In this document: positions 43,856 to 52,470 of the stretch, piece after piece | Layout of the letters: each line of letters begins with the position of its first letter | How positions within the stretch are numbered: the first letter of the stretch is position 1 | Source of the DNA: Clostridiales bacterium | GTDB taxonomy: Bacteria > Bacillota > Clostridia > Christensenellales > Aristaeellaceae | NCBI GenBank assembly: GCA_017569285.1 | Contig: CP069419.1 | Location: forward strand, 2,604,001-2,668,000 | DNA: 64,000 bases | Reading direction: 5' to 3' | Translations under genes and position numbers: made by a program | The notes under the pieces: model-generated | Databases searched by the model: none | What the model was told of the DNA's origin: nothing | The model's input: the letters and a program-made list of their open reading frames with translations, nothing else

Positions 43856-44947
43856 TCAGTTGGCGTCGTAAATCGTGATCCGGGTCCCGTCCGGACCGGT
43901 GAGGAAGAATCCCCGCCGGCGGGAGCACGGATCCTCAAAATCAGGAGAACATTCAATCCCGTTCGTCTGCAGCCTTTCGCGGACGGACGGGATTTTTGCC
44001 GCGTAGAAGGAAAGCTCCTGGCCTTCCGGAACCGGGCGGGAAGGATCAAAGCGGAACTCCGCCTGGCAGCGGCCGAGCTGCAGGAGGATCACCTGCGTGC
44101 CGGCTTCCTTGTCCCGCAGGCGGGCGATCAAGCGGAAGCCCAGGCGCCCGGTGTAGAATTCCATGACTTTGTCCGGCTCCGCGGTGTACAGCACGGTGCG
44201 GGATACGGCAATGCCCCGGCGGAAGGAATAGAGCGTTTTCCGGAGGGCCTGGCGCCGCCAGGCCTGGTAGCCGTGCAGGGAGTCCTTCCAGGCCGGATGG
44301 GTGAGCATATACGCAAAGGAGATGTACAGGAATTCCCCGATGATGCCGCCGATGGTGTTGGCGATGATGTCATCCAGGTCATACAGGCCGCGCCGGCTCA
44401 TCAGCTGGATGTTTTCCACCAGGAAGGACAGCAGGAAGCAGACCAGCGCCGGGCGCATCCGCACGCGCTGGCGGCACCAGCGGAACACATAGGGCAGCAG
44501 GTAGCCGAGGGGAATAAAGACCACGATGTTGAGGTAGAACTGGATTATGTCCTCCGGGCGGACCAGGCGGACATTGCGGAAGGCTTCCGTAAAGCCGTCC
44601 GAGAAGATCCGGCGGATGACATCGCTGAAGCCGTGGTCCGTGGTGAACGCGTCCCGCAGGTCCTGCAGGGGGGCAACGTGCACGGAGTAATGGGTCATGG
44701 CGGTGCGGGAGAAGAAGACCAGGTAGGCGAACACCACCATGTAAACGGCAAGTCCCAGGGTGAGGATGCGCTGGCGGATGCGCAGCAGGCGGTCCGCGTC
44801 CGGGTTGCTGCTGAGCCCGCCGTGCAGGTTCAGCCCGAGGCGGGAGGAGATTTTCCGGTCCAGCCAGGGGAGCATGAGCACCATCACGGCGACCATGGCG
44901 GTGACGCAGATGACGGTGGTGAGGTTGTTGATGTCATTCGCGCTCAA
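43856..44947 (-). CDS. VanZ-like membrane protein fused to a glyoxalase (VOC) domain
   Basis: This 363-residue protein has a VanZ-like membrane part (about 1-215; YLNIVVFIPLGYLLPYVF, FLVENIQLMSRRGLYDLDDIIANTIGGIIGE). A vicinal-oxygen-chelate domain follows (about 235-363; VLYTAEPDKVMEFYTGRLGFRLIA, FFLTGPDGTRITIYD). VanZ relatives affect teicoplanin resistance; VOC domains bind a metal or a small ligand. The start is TTG at 44947, supported by GGGAGGTGG nine bases upstream, and it overlaps the phospholipase-like gene's stop by four bases (TTGA). The fusion is uncommon. Confidence 0.82.
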   Translation of the reverse strand: MSANDINNLTTVICVTAMVAVMVLMLPWLDRKISSRLGLNLHGGLSSNPDADRLLRIRQRILTLGLAVYMVVFAYLVFFSRTAMTHYSVHVAPLQDLRDAFTTDHGFSDVIRRIFSDGFTEAFRNVRLVRPEDIIQFYLNIVVFIPLGYLLPYVFRWCRQRVRMRPALVCFLLSFLVENIQLMSRRGLYDLDDIIANTIGGIIGEFLYISFAYMLTHPAWKDSLHGYQAWRRQALRKTLYSFRRGIAVSRTVLYTAEPDKVMEFYTGRLGFRLIARLRDKEAGTQVILLQLGRCQAEFRFDPSRPVPEGQELSFYAAKIPSVRERLQTNGIECSPDFEDPCSRRRGFFLTGPDGTRITIYDAN

Positions 44948-45903
44948 ACCCGTCCACCTCCCGGAAGTTTCTCCGCGCTTTGCGGCGGGAGCAGGGAAGG
45001 AATCCGCAGGTTGCGCGGATCGTCCGCCGGCAGGCCGCTGAGGTAGGAGCGGCTGCCGATGATCCCGGCCAGTTCTTCCCGCGTAATGCCTTCGTGGTAC
45101 ACATAGCGGTATGCCGCGCCGATCATCTCCAGCGCCTTTTCCAGCGCCTGCTTCCGCAGGTCAGCAAAGGAAGCCGTGGAGACGATTGATTCATCGTGGC
45201 TGTGGTGCCACTGCGCGTGGGATTCGTTTTCCACGTCCGCATCGTTGAAGTGGGACAGGGTGTAGGTGAGGGATTTCAGGCGCGCGTTCCCGCTCAGACG
45301 TGCGAGGCGGGTGAACCACCCGTTCGGATTTTCGATGACCCGGTAGGTGAGCCGGAAGCGCTTCCAGGCCGCATTGAGGCCTTTCCAGCAGTTTTTCCAG
45401 CCGTAGACCTCCCGGAAGACTGCGTCGATATCGGGACGGACGGATTCCGGCAGGCGGCAGTGTGGAAGGAACGACGAGGTGACCGGATGGCGTCCGTTCC
45501 AGCGCGAGGTACGGAGCAGCTCCCGGTAATCCAGGCTGTGCTCAAAGCTCATATGGCCGCGGGGCAGTTTGGTTTCCCACTCCGTTTTGTAAACGACATA
45601 GGGATGGGCGGCGGCATCCAGCGCGTAATGGCAGAGGAAACCGGCCAGGTAGGAAAACAGCGCGTCCGGGGACGGCAGGGAGGCAGCCCGGTCTGCCAGC
45701 GCCATGAGGAAAGTGCCGGGACGCGTGGTATGCATCCGGCGGCCGCGGCCTTCCCGCCGCTTCCAGGGCTGGTACATGAACCAGACATCCGGCCCGAAAA
45801 GCGCGAACGTCCAGGGGGCATCCTCCAGCACGGAACGGACCGCATCCGGCAGCGCCTGCCGGACCTCCCGGCCGAATTCCGCGTGAATAACCACGTCCGG
45901 CAT
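44944..45903 (-). CDS. Zinc-dependent phospholipase C family protein
   Basis: This 319-residue protein has the features of the Zn-dependent phospholipase C family: MPDVVIHAEFGREV, LFGPDVWFMYQPW, GFLCHYALDAAAHPYVVYK and several His/Asp clusters (HMSFEHSLDYRELL, HSHD). No signal peptide is seen, so it should be intracellular. I start at ATG 45903 with GGGAGG upstream. Its stop overlaps the TTG start of the VanZ-glyoxalase gene. Members may cleave or bind lipids; activity is not demonstrated for this type. Confidence 0.82.
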   Translation of the reverse strand: MPDVVIHAEFGREVRQALPDAVRSVLEDAPWTFALFGPDVWFMYQPWKRREGRGRRMHTTRPGTFLMALADRAASLPSPDALFSYLAGFLCHYALDAAAHPYVVYKTEWETKLPRGHMSFEHSLDYRELLRTSRWNGRHPVTSSFLPHCRLPESVRPDIDAVFREVYGWKNCWKGLNAAWKRFRLTYRVIENPNGWFTRLARLSGNARLKSLTYTLSHFNDADVENESHAQWHHSHDESIVSTASFADLRKQALEKALEMIGAAYRYVYHEGITREELAGIIGSRSYLSGLPADDPRNLRIPSLLPPQSAEKLPGGGRV

Positions 45904-46042
45904 GGATGATTCCTCCCGTTTCATTCGTCTGATATACAGTGAGTATATCATCTTTCGCGGGGTGCAACAAGACAGGGCGGGCGGAATGTGATATAATCAA
46001 ATAAATGGAGGATTCGGCCATCGGGCCGGGAAGGAGACAACG

Positions 46043-47083
46043 ATGAAGCGGATTCGGAGAGCCGCGGCATTCGCGGCGGCACTGCTGCTCCTCTTTACGG
46101 GAGCGGCTGCGGAGGGTACGGAGCCGGCGGCGCCGGCGGCGCAGGCACAGGCGGCCGGCGGGAACCTGCGGAAGGGCTCCAAGGGCGACGAGGTGACGCG
46201 GCTGCAGGAACGCCTGCAGGAGCTGGGTTACCTGGACAGCAAACCGGACGGGATTTTCGGCAATGACACCGTGAGCGCGGTGAAGGCGTTCCAGCGCCGG
46301 AACGGACTGTCGGCAGACGGCCAGGCCGGCCCGCTGACGCAGGAACGGCTGTACGCGGAGGACGCGGTGGCCGCGCCGGAGATTGTCCTGACCGATACGC
46401 TGGAAGGGGAACTGCCGATGCTGGTGAACAAGAAGCATATGGTGGAAGAATACTTCCAGCCGGCAGACCTGGTGCTGCTGACGGAGGTCCTGGACAGCAA
46501 GCTGTGCAAGGTCAAGTACAAGGATACCCAGCTGGTCCGTGAAGCGGCCGAAGCCCTTGAGAAAATGCTGGAGGCCGCCAAAGAGGACGGCGTGAAGAAA
46601 TGGCAGGTCAGCGCCGGATACCGCACCTGGGAAGAACAGAATGGCATGCTGAACACCAAGACCGAGAGCTACCTGAAAAAGCATAAGGACTGGAGCCGCC
46701 GGAATGCCCGGAACGCGGCGCTGAAAACCGTGGCGGAGCCCGGGGCCAGCGAGCATCACCTGGGGCTGGCGGTGGACATCAACGTGCCCGGCACCAGCGC
46801 GTTCAAAGGGACCAAACAGCAGAAATGGCTGCACAAGCACTGCTGGGAATACGGCTTCATTGTCCGCTACACAGCCGACAAGGAAAAGATTACCGGGTTT
46901 GCCGCGGAGGAGTGGCACATCCGGTACGTGGGTGTCGAGCACGCCCAGAAGATCAGAGAACTGGGGCTGTGCCTCGAGGAATACATCGAGTGGATGGAGT
47001 CCGGCTATATCCAGAGTGATGAAACTGAAATTACGGAAATCGTGCTGGATGACGAAGAAACAGCCGGAGAAAAGGCATCATGA
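46043..47083 (+). CDS. Secreted D-alanyl-D-alanine carboxypeptidase with peptidoglycan-binding domain
   Basis: This 346-residue protein has a signal peptide (to about 23), a PG_binding_1 module (about 40-105; LRKGSKGDEVTRLQERLQELGYL, DGIFGNDTVSAVKAFQRRNGL) and a VanY/DacB-type LD-carboxypeptidase-like domain (about 150-320). The latter contains SEHHLGLAVDI and EEWHIRYVG, which hold the zinc-binding His/Asp. It trims peptidoglycan stem peptides. GGAAGGAG precedes the ATG. It overlaps the next gene by four bases. Confidence 0.92.
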   Translation: MKRIRRAAAFAAALLLLFTGAAAEGTEPAAPAAQAQAAGGNLRKGSKGDEVTRLQERLQELGYLDSKPDGIFGNDTVSAVKAFQRRNGLSADGQAGPLTQERLYAEDAVAAPEIVLTDTLEGELPMLVNKKHMVEEYFQPADLVLLTEVLDSKLCKVKYKDTQLVREAAEALEKMLEAAKEDGVKKWQVSAGYRTWEEQNGMLNTKTESYLKKHKDWSRRNARNAALKTVAEPGASEHHLGLAVDINVPGTSAFKGTKQQKWLHKHCWEYGFIVRYTADKEKITGFAAEEWHIRYVGVEHAQKIRELGLCLEEYIEWMESGYIQSDETEITEIVLDDEETAGEKAS

Positions 47084-47529
47084 TGAAAAAACGGAAACCC
47101 GCCCTGTGGATTGCGTGCGGGCTGGCTGCCCTGGCACTGGTCACGGGCGGGATCCTTCTGCTGACCCGCGGAAACGGCGGGGAAGCGCATGAAGGCGGGA
47201 TCCGGCTGCTGCTGGACGGCGCGGAGATGACGGAAACGGTCCGGGATCCGGAGGGCGGAGACGGCCTGCGGGTGATTGTGACCGTGGACGGAAATGAGGC
47301 AGCGAACCTGCCCTTCGGCATGGAGCACACGCTGCAGGTGATCCAGGACAGCGGAAGGAACACGGTGCGGATTACAAAGGACGCCGTGTACATGGAAGAA
47401 GCGGACTGCCACGGGCAGGACTGCGTGAAAATGGAACCGGTCACGAGAGACAACCTGGAGATGCGGGTGATGGGCGGATTTATCATCTGCCTGCCGCACC
47501 GGGTGTCGGTGGAGGTTCGGGGCAAGTAA
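47080..47529 (+). CDS. NusG domain II-like exported protein
   Basis: This 149-residue protein has one N-terminal membrane segment (WIACGLAALALVTGGILLL) and an outside domain of the NusG_II family with HGQDCVKMEP and MGGFIICLPHRVSV. The family is common in Clostridia and often sits in electron-transfer or FAD-transfer clusters, but here it lies between a carboxypeptidase and YitT. Its role is unknown. The ATGA overlap couples it to the upstream gene; a second ATG three bases further is possible. Confidence 0.85.
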   Translation: MMKKRKPALWIACGLAALALVTGGILLLTRGNGGEAHEGGIRLLLDGAEMTETVRDPEGGDGLRVIVTVDGNEAANLPFGMEHTLQVIQDSGRNTVRITKDAVYMEEADCHGQDCVKMEPVTRDNLEMRVMGGFIICLPHRVSVEVRGK

Positions 47530-47555
47530 AAGGCAAAGATCCGAGAGGCACAGAC

Positions 47556-48422
47556 ATGAGAAAATACCTGAGAACCCATAAGCGGGAAATCCTGATGGCA
47601 TACGCGCAGATCTTCATCGGCAGCGTGATCGGGGCGGCGGCATATCCCACATTCCTGATTCCGAACAACATCGCCCCGGGCGGGCTGACCGGCGTGGCCA
47701 CGATCCTGAATTACCTGGCCGGATGGCCGGTCGGTATCACGGCCCTGGTGCTGAACATCCCGCTGTTCCTGATCGGATACCGGACGATGGGCAAGGTGTT
47801 CGCCTTCCGGAGCCTGGTGGCAACGGCGCTGTTCACCATCCTGATCGATATCCTGCCCCTGAAGCCCGTGAGCGAGGATCCGCTGCTCGGAACGCTGTTC
47901 GGCGGCGTGGTGCTGGGCATCGGGCTCGGCCTGATCCTGCGCGGCGGCGCGACGACGGGCGGATCGGACATGATTGCCCGGATGGTGCACCGGCGGTTCA
48001 GCTTCATTACGGTGGGCATGTTCCTGTTTGCGCTGGACTTCCTGGTCGTGCTGGCGGCCGCGATTTTCATCGGCGGAACCCAGGCGCTCTACGCGATGAT
48101 CGACATTTACGTATGCAGCCGCGTGATCGACGCGGTGATGGTCGGCTTCGGCGGCAACAAGGCCTGCTTTGTGATGACCGATGCATGGCAGAAAGTAACA
48201 GGCCGCGTCCTGAATGAAATCGAACGCGGTTGTACACTGCTGGAAGCCAAGGGTGCCTATTCCGGCACAAGCCGGCCGGTGGTGATGTGCGTGATGTCCC
48301 GGCAGGAAATGACTGCCCTCAAGCGCATCGTGCAGGAGGAGGACGAGAAGGCCTTCATGTTCATCACAGACGCGCACGAGGCGCTGGGAGAAGGCTTCTC
48401 CCGGCTGGACGGAAAGGACTGA
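47556..48422 (+). CDS. YitT family membrane protein
   Basis: This 288-residue protein has five membrane segments with the YitT pattern (FLIPNNIAPGGLTGVATILN, RGGATTGGSDMIARMVHRRF) and a C-terminal soluble DUF2179 domain (GCTLLEAKGAYSGTSRPVVMCVMSRQEM). The biological role of the family is unknown. It follows the NusG-II gene after 26 bases, so it likely shares its transcript. It ends next to the convergent MocR-like gene with no spacer (48422/48423). Confidence 0.92.
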   Translation: MRKYLRTHKREILMAYAQIFIGSVIGAAAYPTFLIPNNIAPGGLTGVATILNYLAGWPVGITALVLNIPLFLIGYRTMGKVFAFRSLVATALFTILIDILPLKPVSEDPLLGTLFGGVVLGIGLGLILRGGATTGGSDMIARMVHRRFSFITVGMFLFALDFLVVLAAAIFIGGTQALYAMIDIYVCSRVIDAVMVGFGGNKACFVMTDAWQKVTGRVLNEIERGCTLLEAKGAYSGTSRPVVMCVMSRQEMTALKRIVQEEDEKAFMFITDAHEALGEGFSRLDGKD

Positions 48423-49493
48423 TCAGCCGGATACCCGCCGGCGCTCATTGCGGCGGATGCGGTTGATGTGGCGTTCAAAATCCCCGCTGTTGATGAGTTC
48501 CGCGAGCACATACTGCTCGAAGGCGGGCACGGAACAGGAGTAGAAACCGAGCCTTTGGGTGAACTCCGGAACCAGGCGGAGCGGAAGCACCATGTAGCCC
48601 ACACGGACGGAGGGCGAAACGGTGCGCGTAAACGTATTGAGGTAAATGACATTCTGCGACGGGGCGGCGGCAAACACGGTTTCCTCCACCTTGCGGAGGA
48701 GGGAGAACTCGGATTCGTAATCGTCCTCGACGATGTACCGGTCCGGGCCGGAGGCCCAGCGCAGGTATTCCCGCCGCTTGGAGGCGGAGGCGGTGACGCC
48801 GCTGGGGAAGCTGCGGAACGGCGTGATATGCAGGACGGATGCCTGCGTGGACGCCAGCGCTTCCGACCGGATCCCGTCACTGCCCAGCGGCAGGAGATCA
48901 CAGGCAACCCCTTTCGAGCGGTAAATCCGCTCGATTTTTTCGTAGGAAGGGGATTCGATGCCGTACAGCCGGCCGCTGCCGAGCAGCTCCACCACCAGGC
49001 CGTAGAGGTATTCCGCACCGGAACCGATGACGATCTGTTCCGGGGATACCCGGATGCCCCGGTTCCGCGCCAGGTAGCGGCTGACCGCGTCGCGCAGCTC
49101 CAGGCAGCCGGTGTTCGGCGGCTTCACCAGGATGGCTTCCCCGTAATCCGAAAGAACGCGGCGCATGACCCGGGCCAGGGCCGGGAACGGGAAGGAATCA
49201 TGGCTGCCGGTTTCGGAAGGCGGAAGGGCACGGAATGCCGGGCGGACGGGCAGGGAGAAGCCGTCCGACTCCCGGTAGATGACATAATAGCCGCTCTTCG
49301 GCCGGGATTCGGCATATCCCTCCTCGCACAGCAGCTCATAGCAGTGGTCCACGGTGACCGGGCTGATGCCCCGGTCCTGGGCGAGGGAACGGCGGGAGGG
49401 AAGCCGGCTGCCGCAGGCGCGGGTGCCGGACAGGATCTCCTCCCGCAGGGTCTCATACAGCGCCAGGTAGGCGGGTTTTCTCTTCTCTTCCAT
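48423..49493 (-). CDS. MocR/PdxR-like GntR regulator without the PLP lysine
   Basis: This 356-residue protein has a GntR winged helix (LRLPSRRSLAQDRGISPVTV-type, residues about 25-70) and an aminotransferase-like domain with IVIGSGAEYLYGL, HITPFRSFPSGVT and IVEDDYESEF. Where the PLP Schiff-base Lys is expected, the sequence is NTFTRTVSPSVRVGY: the usual SK is TR. The C-terminus ends at RRNERRRVSG, about 90 residues before a normal MocR end. It may not use PLP in the usual way. It diverges from an ECF S component and two TACCAG repeats lie between them. Confidence 0.82.
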   Translation of the reverse strand: MEEKRKPAYLALYETLREEILSGTRACGSRLPSRRSLAQDRGISPVTVDHCYELLCEEGYAESRPKSGYYVIYRESDGFSLPVRPAFRALPPSETGSHDSFPFPALARVMRRVLSDYGEAILVKPPNTGCLELRDAVSRYLARNRGIRVSPEQIVIGSGAEYLYGLVVELLGSGRLYGIESPSYEKIERIYRSKGVACDLLPLGSDGIRSEALASTQASVLHITPFRSFPSGVTASASKRREYLRWASGPDRYIVEDDYESEFSLLRKVEETVFAAAPSQNVIYLNTFTRTVSPSVRVGYMVLPLRLVPEFTQRLGFYSCSVPAFEQYVLAELINSGDFERHINRIRRNERRRVSG

Positions 49494-49586
49494 CTGGTAT
49501 TATAAAAAACTCCTTTTCTGGTACTTTTCATATAGCCAAGCAGAGTCTATACTACACGGCAAGCAAAGTCAAGGAGTTGGTTGGAG
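49494..49586. promoter_or_regulatory. Divergent control region with MocR-like direct repeats
   Basis: CTGGTAT (49494-49500) and CTGGTAC (49518-49524) are direct repeats 24 bases apart. On the minus strand they read ATACCAG and GTACCAG; GabR, a MocR regulator, is known to bind ATACCA direct repeats. A ribosome site AAGGAG (49571-49576) precedes the S-component start. Confidence 0.55.
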
Positions 49587-50144
49587 ATGTCGAAGTCCAA
49601 GGTTCAGCTGATCAGGATTGTTTTCGGGGCCGTGCTGGCGGCCATGGTTTTTGTCGTGACGATGTTCCGGTTCCCGCTGCTGGGATCCAAGGTGCATTTT
49701 GCCAACGCGGTGTGCCTGCTGAGCGGCCTGCTGCTGGGACCGGTGTGGGGCGGATTTGCCGCCGGCATGGGATCCATGCTGTATGACCTGTTCCTGTACA
49801 ACGAGGGAATTATCAACCTGCTGATTACCTTCGTGTCCAAGTTCGCAATGGCCTGGGTGACCGCGATGCTGTTCCGGGCATTCGGCGAAAAGCGCCGCAA
49901 GCCGGTGAACCTGGTGATCGTGTGCGCGGCCGGCGCGCTGACCTATGTGGCACTGTACATGGTGAAATCGGCCATCTACGGCGCGATCGCGGGCAATGCC
50001 TGGGCGGCGGTGGCCAGCAAGTTCCCGGCGTCCATCATCAACGCGGCGGTGGCGACCATCGCGGCACCGATCTTCTACGGTGCGGTCCTGCCGGCCCTGA
50101 AGAGCGCCGGAATCCTGCAGGAACTGGAAGCCGCAAAAGGGTAA
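49587..50144 (+). CDS. ECF transporter S component
   Basis: This 185-residue membrane protein has about six helices and S-component signatures of the ECF riboflavin-type family (PF07155-like): FPLLGSKVHFANAVCLLSGLL then GPVWGGFAAGMGSMLYDL. It captures a vitamin and needs an ECF energising module encoded elsewhere. The substrate is unknown. The divergent MocR-like gene suggests a B6 vitamer or related compound, which is inference. I start at ATG 49587, ten bases after AAGGAG, not at an upstream TTG. Confidence 0.88.
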   Translation: MSKSKVQLIRIVFGAVLAAMVFVVTMFRFPLLGSKVHFANAVCLLSGLLLGPVWGGFAAGMGSMLYDLFLYNEGIINLLITFVSKFAMAWVTAMLFRAFGEKRRKPVNLVIVCAAGALTYVALYMVKSAIYGAIAGNAWAAVASKFPASIINAAVATIAAPIFYGAVLPALKSAGILQELEAAKG

Positions 50145-50165
50145 AAAACAGACAGCAAAATTGTC

Positions 50166-50194
50166 TTGACATCTTTGCGTTTCGGGATTAAGAT
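50166..50194 (+). promoter_or_regulatory. Promoter of the thiamine operon
   Basis: TTGACA (50166-50171) and TAAGAT (50189-50194) are 17 bases apart and lie directly before the riboswitch. Confidence 0.75.
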
Positions 50195-50287
50195 ACTCCC
50201 CGAGCTAGGGGAGCGAAACGCTGAGATTGTAAGTAATTACAGACCCTCATTACCTGATCCGGTTAATGCCGGCGTAGGGAAGCGAGT
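50195..50287 (+). ncRNA. TPP riboswitch
   Basis: The THI-element core is present: GCTGAGA, then GACCC, ACCTGATCCGGTTAATGCCGG and CGTAGGGAAGC, with the outer stem ACTC/GAGT. It controls the thiamine-precursor transporter and thiamine pyrophosphokinase. A terminator hairpin follows 27 bases later, so TPP should cause premature termination. Confidence 0.97.
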
Positions 50288-50313
50288 TTTAACAGCTGTG
50301 CAATTCTGACATG

Positions 50314-50345
50314 ACAGAACTCCCCCGTGGAGTTCTGTTTTTTTG
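50314..50345 (+). terminator. Expression-platform terminator of the TPP riboswitch
   Basis: ACAGAACTCC (50314-50323) pairs with GGAGTTCTGT (50329-50338) and a run of seven Ts follows, before the first gene of the operon. Confidence 0.92.
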
Positions 50346-50393
50346 CGTTTTCCGCCCCGGGCACCCCGGGAAAAAAGAAAGGAGAAAAGAAAA

Positions 50394-50690
50394 ATGGAAT
50401 CCAGTGTTGCCATCCAGGTTTTGCCGAAGGTACAGGATACAAAGGAAGTGTGCCGGATCGTGGACGAGGTGATCGCCTACATTGCGGGCACGGGGTACAA
50501 CTATTTTGTGGGGCCGTTTGAAACCACGATTGAGGGGCCGTACGATGCGCTGATGGACATCGTGAAGGAATGCCAGCATGTGGCCGTCCGGGCCGGCGCG
50601 CCGGGCGTTTCCGCGTACATCAAGGTGGCCTATAAACCGGAAGGTGAGGTCCTCTCCATTGATCAGAAAATCGGAAAGTATCAGAAATAA
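50394..50690 (+). CDS. Thiamine-binding MTH1187/YkoF-like protein
   Basis: This 98-residue protein belongs to the MTH1187/YqgV thiamine-binding family: VAIQVLPKVQDTKEVCRIVDEVIAYIA at the start and YNYFVGPFETTIEGPYDALMDIV. YkoF-type members bind thiamine or hydroxymethylpyrimidine in the cytoplasm. I start at ATG 50394, after AAAGGAG. It is first in the riboswitch-controlled operon and overlaps the permease gene by 32 bases if that starts at its TTG. Confidence 0.9.
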   Translation: MESSVAIQVLPKVQDTKEVCRIVDEVIAYIAGTGYNYFVGPFETTIEGPYDALMDIVKECQHVAVRAGAPGVSAYIKVAYKPEGEVLSIDQKIGKYQK

Positions 50691-51444
50691 GCTGCTGCCG
50701 GCCGGGGCACTGTGCCTGCTGGTGCTGGTGTGGTGGGGACTGGCTGCATCCGGGTTGATTCCCAATTATATGCTGCCCTCCCCGGCAGACGTTTTCAGCG
50801 CCTTTGTGCGGGACTTCCCGGTCCTGCTCAGCCATGCGGGCGTCTCCCTGACGGAGGCAGCGTACGGGCTGGGAATCGGAACGCTGCTGGCATTTGCGCT
50901 GGCATGCGCCATGGACCGGTTTGAGCTGCTGGAAAAGGCCGGGCTTCCTCTGCTGGTGATCACCCAGACAATTCCGACGGTGGCCATCGCGCCGCTGCTG
51001 GTGCTGTGGATGGGCTTCGGCATGGAGCCCAAGATCACCCTGGTGGTGATCACCACGTTTTTCCCGATCGCGATCGGCCTGCTGGACGGATTCAAGCGAG
51101 CGGACCCGGATGCCATCGCTCTGCTGAAGTCCATGAACGCTACCCGCGGGCAGATCTTCCGGCATGTGAAGCTGCCGGCGGCCCTGCCGCATTTCTTCTC
51201 GGGCCTCCGCGTCTCCGCCTCCTATGCGGTGGTGGGCGCGGTGATTGCCGAATGGCTGGGCGGGTTTGAAGGGCTCGGCGTCTACATGACCCGCGTCCGG
51301 AAGGCTTATGCCTTTGACAAGATGTTCGCGGTGATCATCCTGGTAGTAATTGTAAGCCTCCTGCTGATGAAGCTGGTCAGCATCATCCGGAACGCGGCCA
51401 TGCCGTGGCTCCGGTACCGGCAGGAGGGAACCGGCAGCAACTGA
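50659..51444 (+). CDS. thiX: Thiamine-precursor ABC transporter permease
   Basis: This 261-residue permease has about six membrane segments and the BPD-type cytoplasmic loop (LLKSMNATRGQIFRHVKLPAALPHFFSGLRV). It resembles ThiX/SsuC-type permeases. The TTG at 50659 is my start: AAGGTGAGG lies nine bases upstream, and no ATG fits. It overlaps the end of the thiamine-binding protein gene, giving tight coupling. With ThiY and ThiZ it should import formylaminopyrimidine or hydroxymethylpyrimidine. Confidence 0.9.
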   Translation: MIRKSESIRNKLLPAGALCLLVLVWWGLAASGLIPNYMLPSPADVFSAFVRDFPVLLSHAGVSLTEAAYGLGIGTLLAFALACAMDRFELLEKAGLPLLVITQTIPTVAIAPLLVLWMGFGMEPKITLVVITTFFPIAIGLLDGFKRADPDAIALLKSMNATRGQIFRHVKLPAALPHFFSGLRVSASYAVVGAVIAEWLGGFEGLGVYMTRVRKAYAFDKMFAVIILVVIVSLLLMKLVSIIRNAAMPWLRYRQEGTGSN

Positions 51445-51473
51445 GGCCGGAAAAATGAAAGGACTGTATTGAA

Positions 51474-52466
51474 ATGAAAAGGATTCTGACTGTACTGCTT
51501 GCTGTGATGCTTCTTCCCGTGATTTCCACCGCAGCGGCGGATGACGCCCTGGTTCCCGTGACGTTCTGCCTGGACTGGACCCCCAACACAAACCATACCG
51601 GCGTGTATGCCGCGCAGGCACTTGGATACTACCGGGAAGCCGGCCTGGACGTGAAAATCGTGCAGCCGCCGGAAGACGGCGCGACCCTGATGTGCGCCGC
51701 CGGACAGGCGCAGTTCTCCGTGACCGCGCAGGACAGCATGGCGGCCGCCCTGGACCGGGATGATCCGCTGTGCGTGACCGCGGTGGCCGCGGTGCTGCAG
51801 CACAACACCTCCGGCATCATCTCCCGGAAGGGCGACGGGATTACCTCCCCGAAGGGAATGGAAGGCAAGGTCTACTCCACCTGGGAAAGCCCCGTGGAGC
51901 TGGCAATGCTGCGCTGGTGCATGGAGAAGGACGGCGCCGATTTCGACAAGGTTCGCCTGATCCCGAACAACATCACGGATGAACCCGGCGCCCTGCAGGC
52001 GCACCAGACGGATTCCATCTGGGTGTTCTACGGATGGGGCGCGATCGGCGCCGGGCTGCGAAACATCGAATGCGACTACTGGGACTTCGCTTCCCTGGGC
52101 AAAGAACTGGACTATTACACCCCGGTGATCCTGGGGAACAACGACTTCCTGCAGAATTCCCCGGAGACCGCCCGGGCATTCCTGGAAGCGACCGCCAAAG
52201 GCTACCGCTACGCGGCGGAGCATCCGCAGGAAGCCGCGGATATGCTGATCGCCGGGGACAATACCCGGTCGCTGGAGGACTCCCGGGAGCTGGTTTACGC
52301 CAGCCAGGAATGGATTTCCGCGCAGTATATCGCGGACGCGGCCGACTGGGGCGTGTTTGACCCGGAAAGATGGGATGCCTTCTACGGCTGGCTGTTTGAG
52401 AACAACCTGACCGCCCATGACCTGCGCGGCATCGGATACAGCAACGACTACCTGCCGAAGGACTGA
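51474..52466 (+). CDS. thiY: Thiamine-precursor substrate-binding protein
   Basis: This 330-residue exported protein has a signal peptide (MKRILTVLLAVMLLPVISTA) and an NMT1/THI5-like binding domain: TFCLDWTPNTNHTGVYAAQALGYYREAGLDV and AAGQAQFSVTAQDS. It closely follows the ThiY pattern for pyrimidine precursors of thiamine. No lipobox Cys is obvious, so anchoring is uncertain. It lies between the permease and ATPase under the TPP riboswitch. Confidence 0.93.
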   Translation: MKRILTVLLAVMLLPVISTAAADDALVPVTFCLDWTPNTNHTGVYAAQALGYYREAGLDVKIVQPPEDGATLMCAAGQAQFSVTAQDSMAAALDRDDPLCVTAVAAVLQHNTSGIISRKGDGITSPKGMEGKVYSTWESPVELAMLRWCMEKDGADFDKVRLIPNNITDEPGALQAHQTDSIWVFYGWGAIGAGLRNIECDYWDFASLGKELDYYTPVILGNNDFLQNSPETARAFLEATAKGYRYAAEHPQEAADMLIAGDNTRSLEDSRELVYASQEWISAQYIADAADWGVFDPERWDAFYGWLFENNLTAHDLRGIGYSNDYLPKD

Positions 52467-52470
52467 TACG

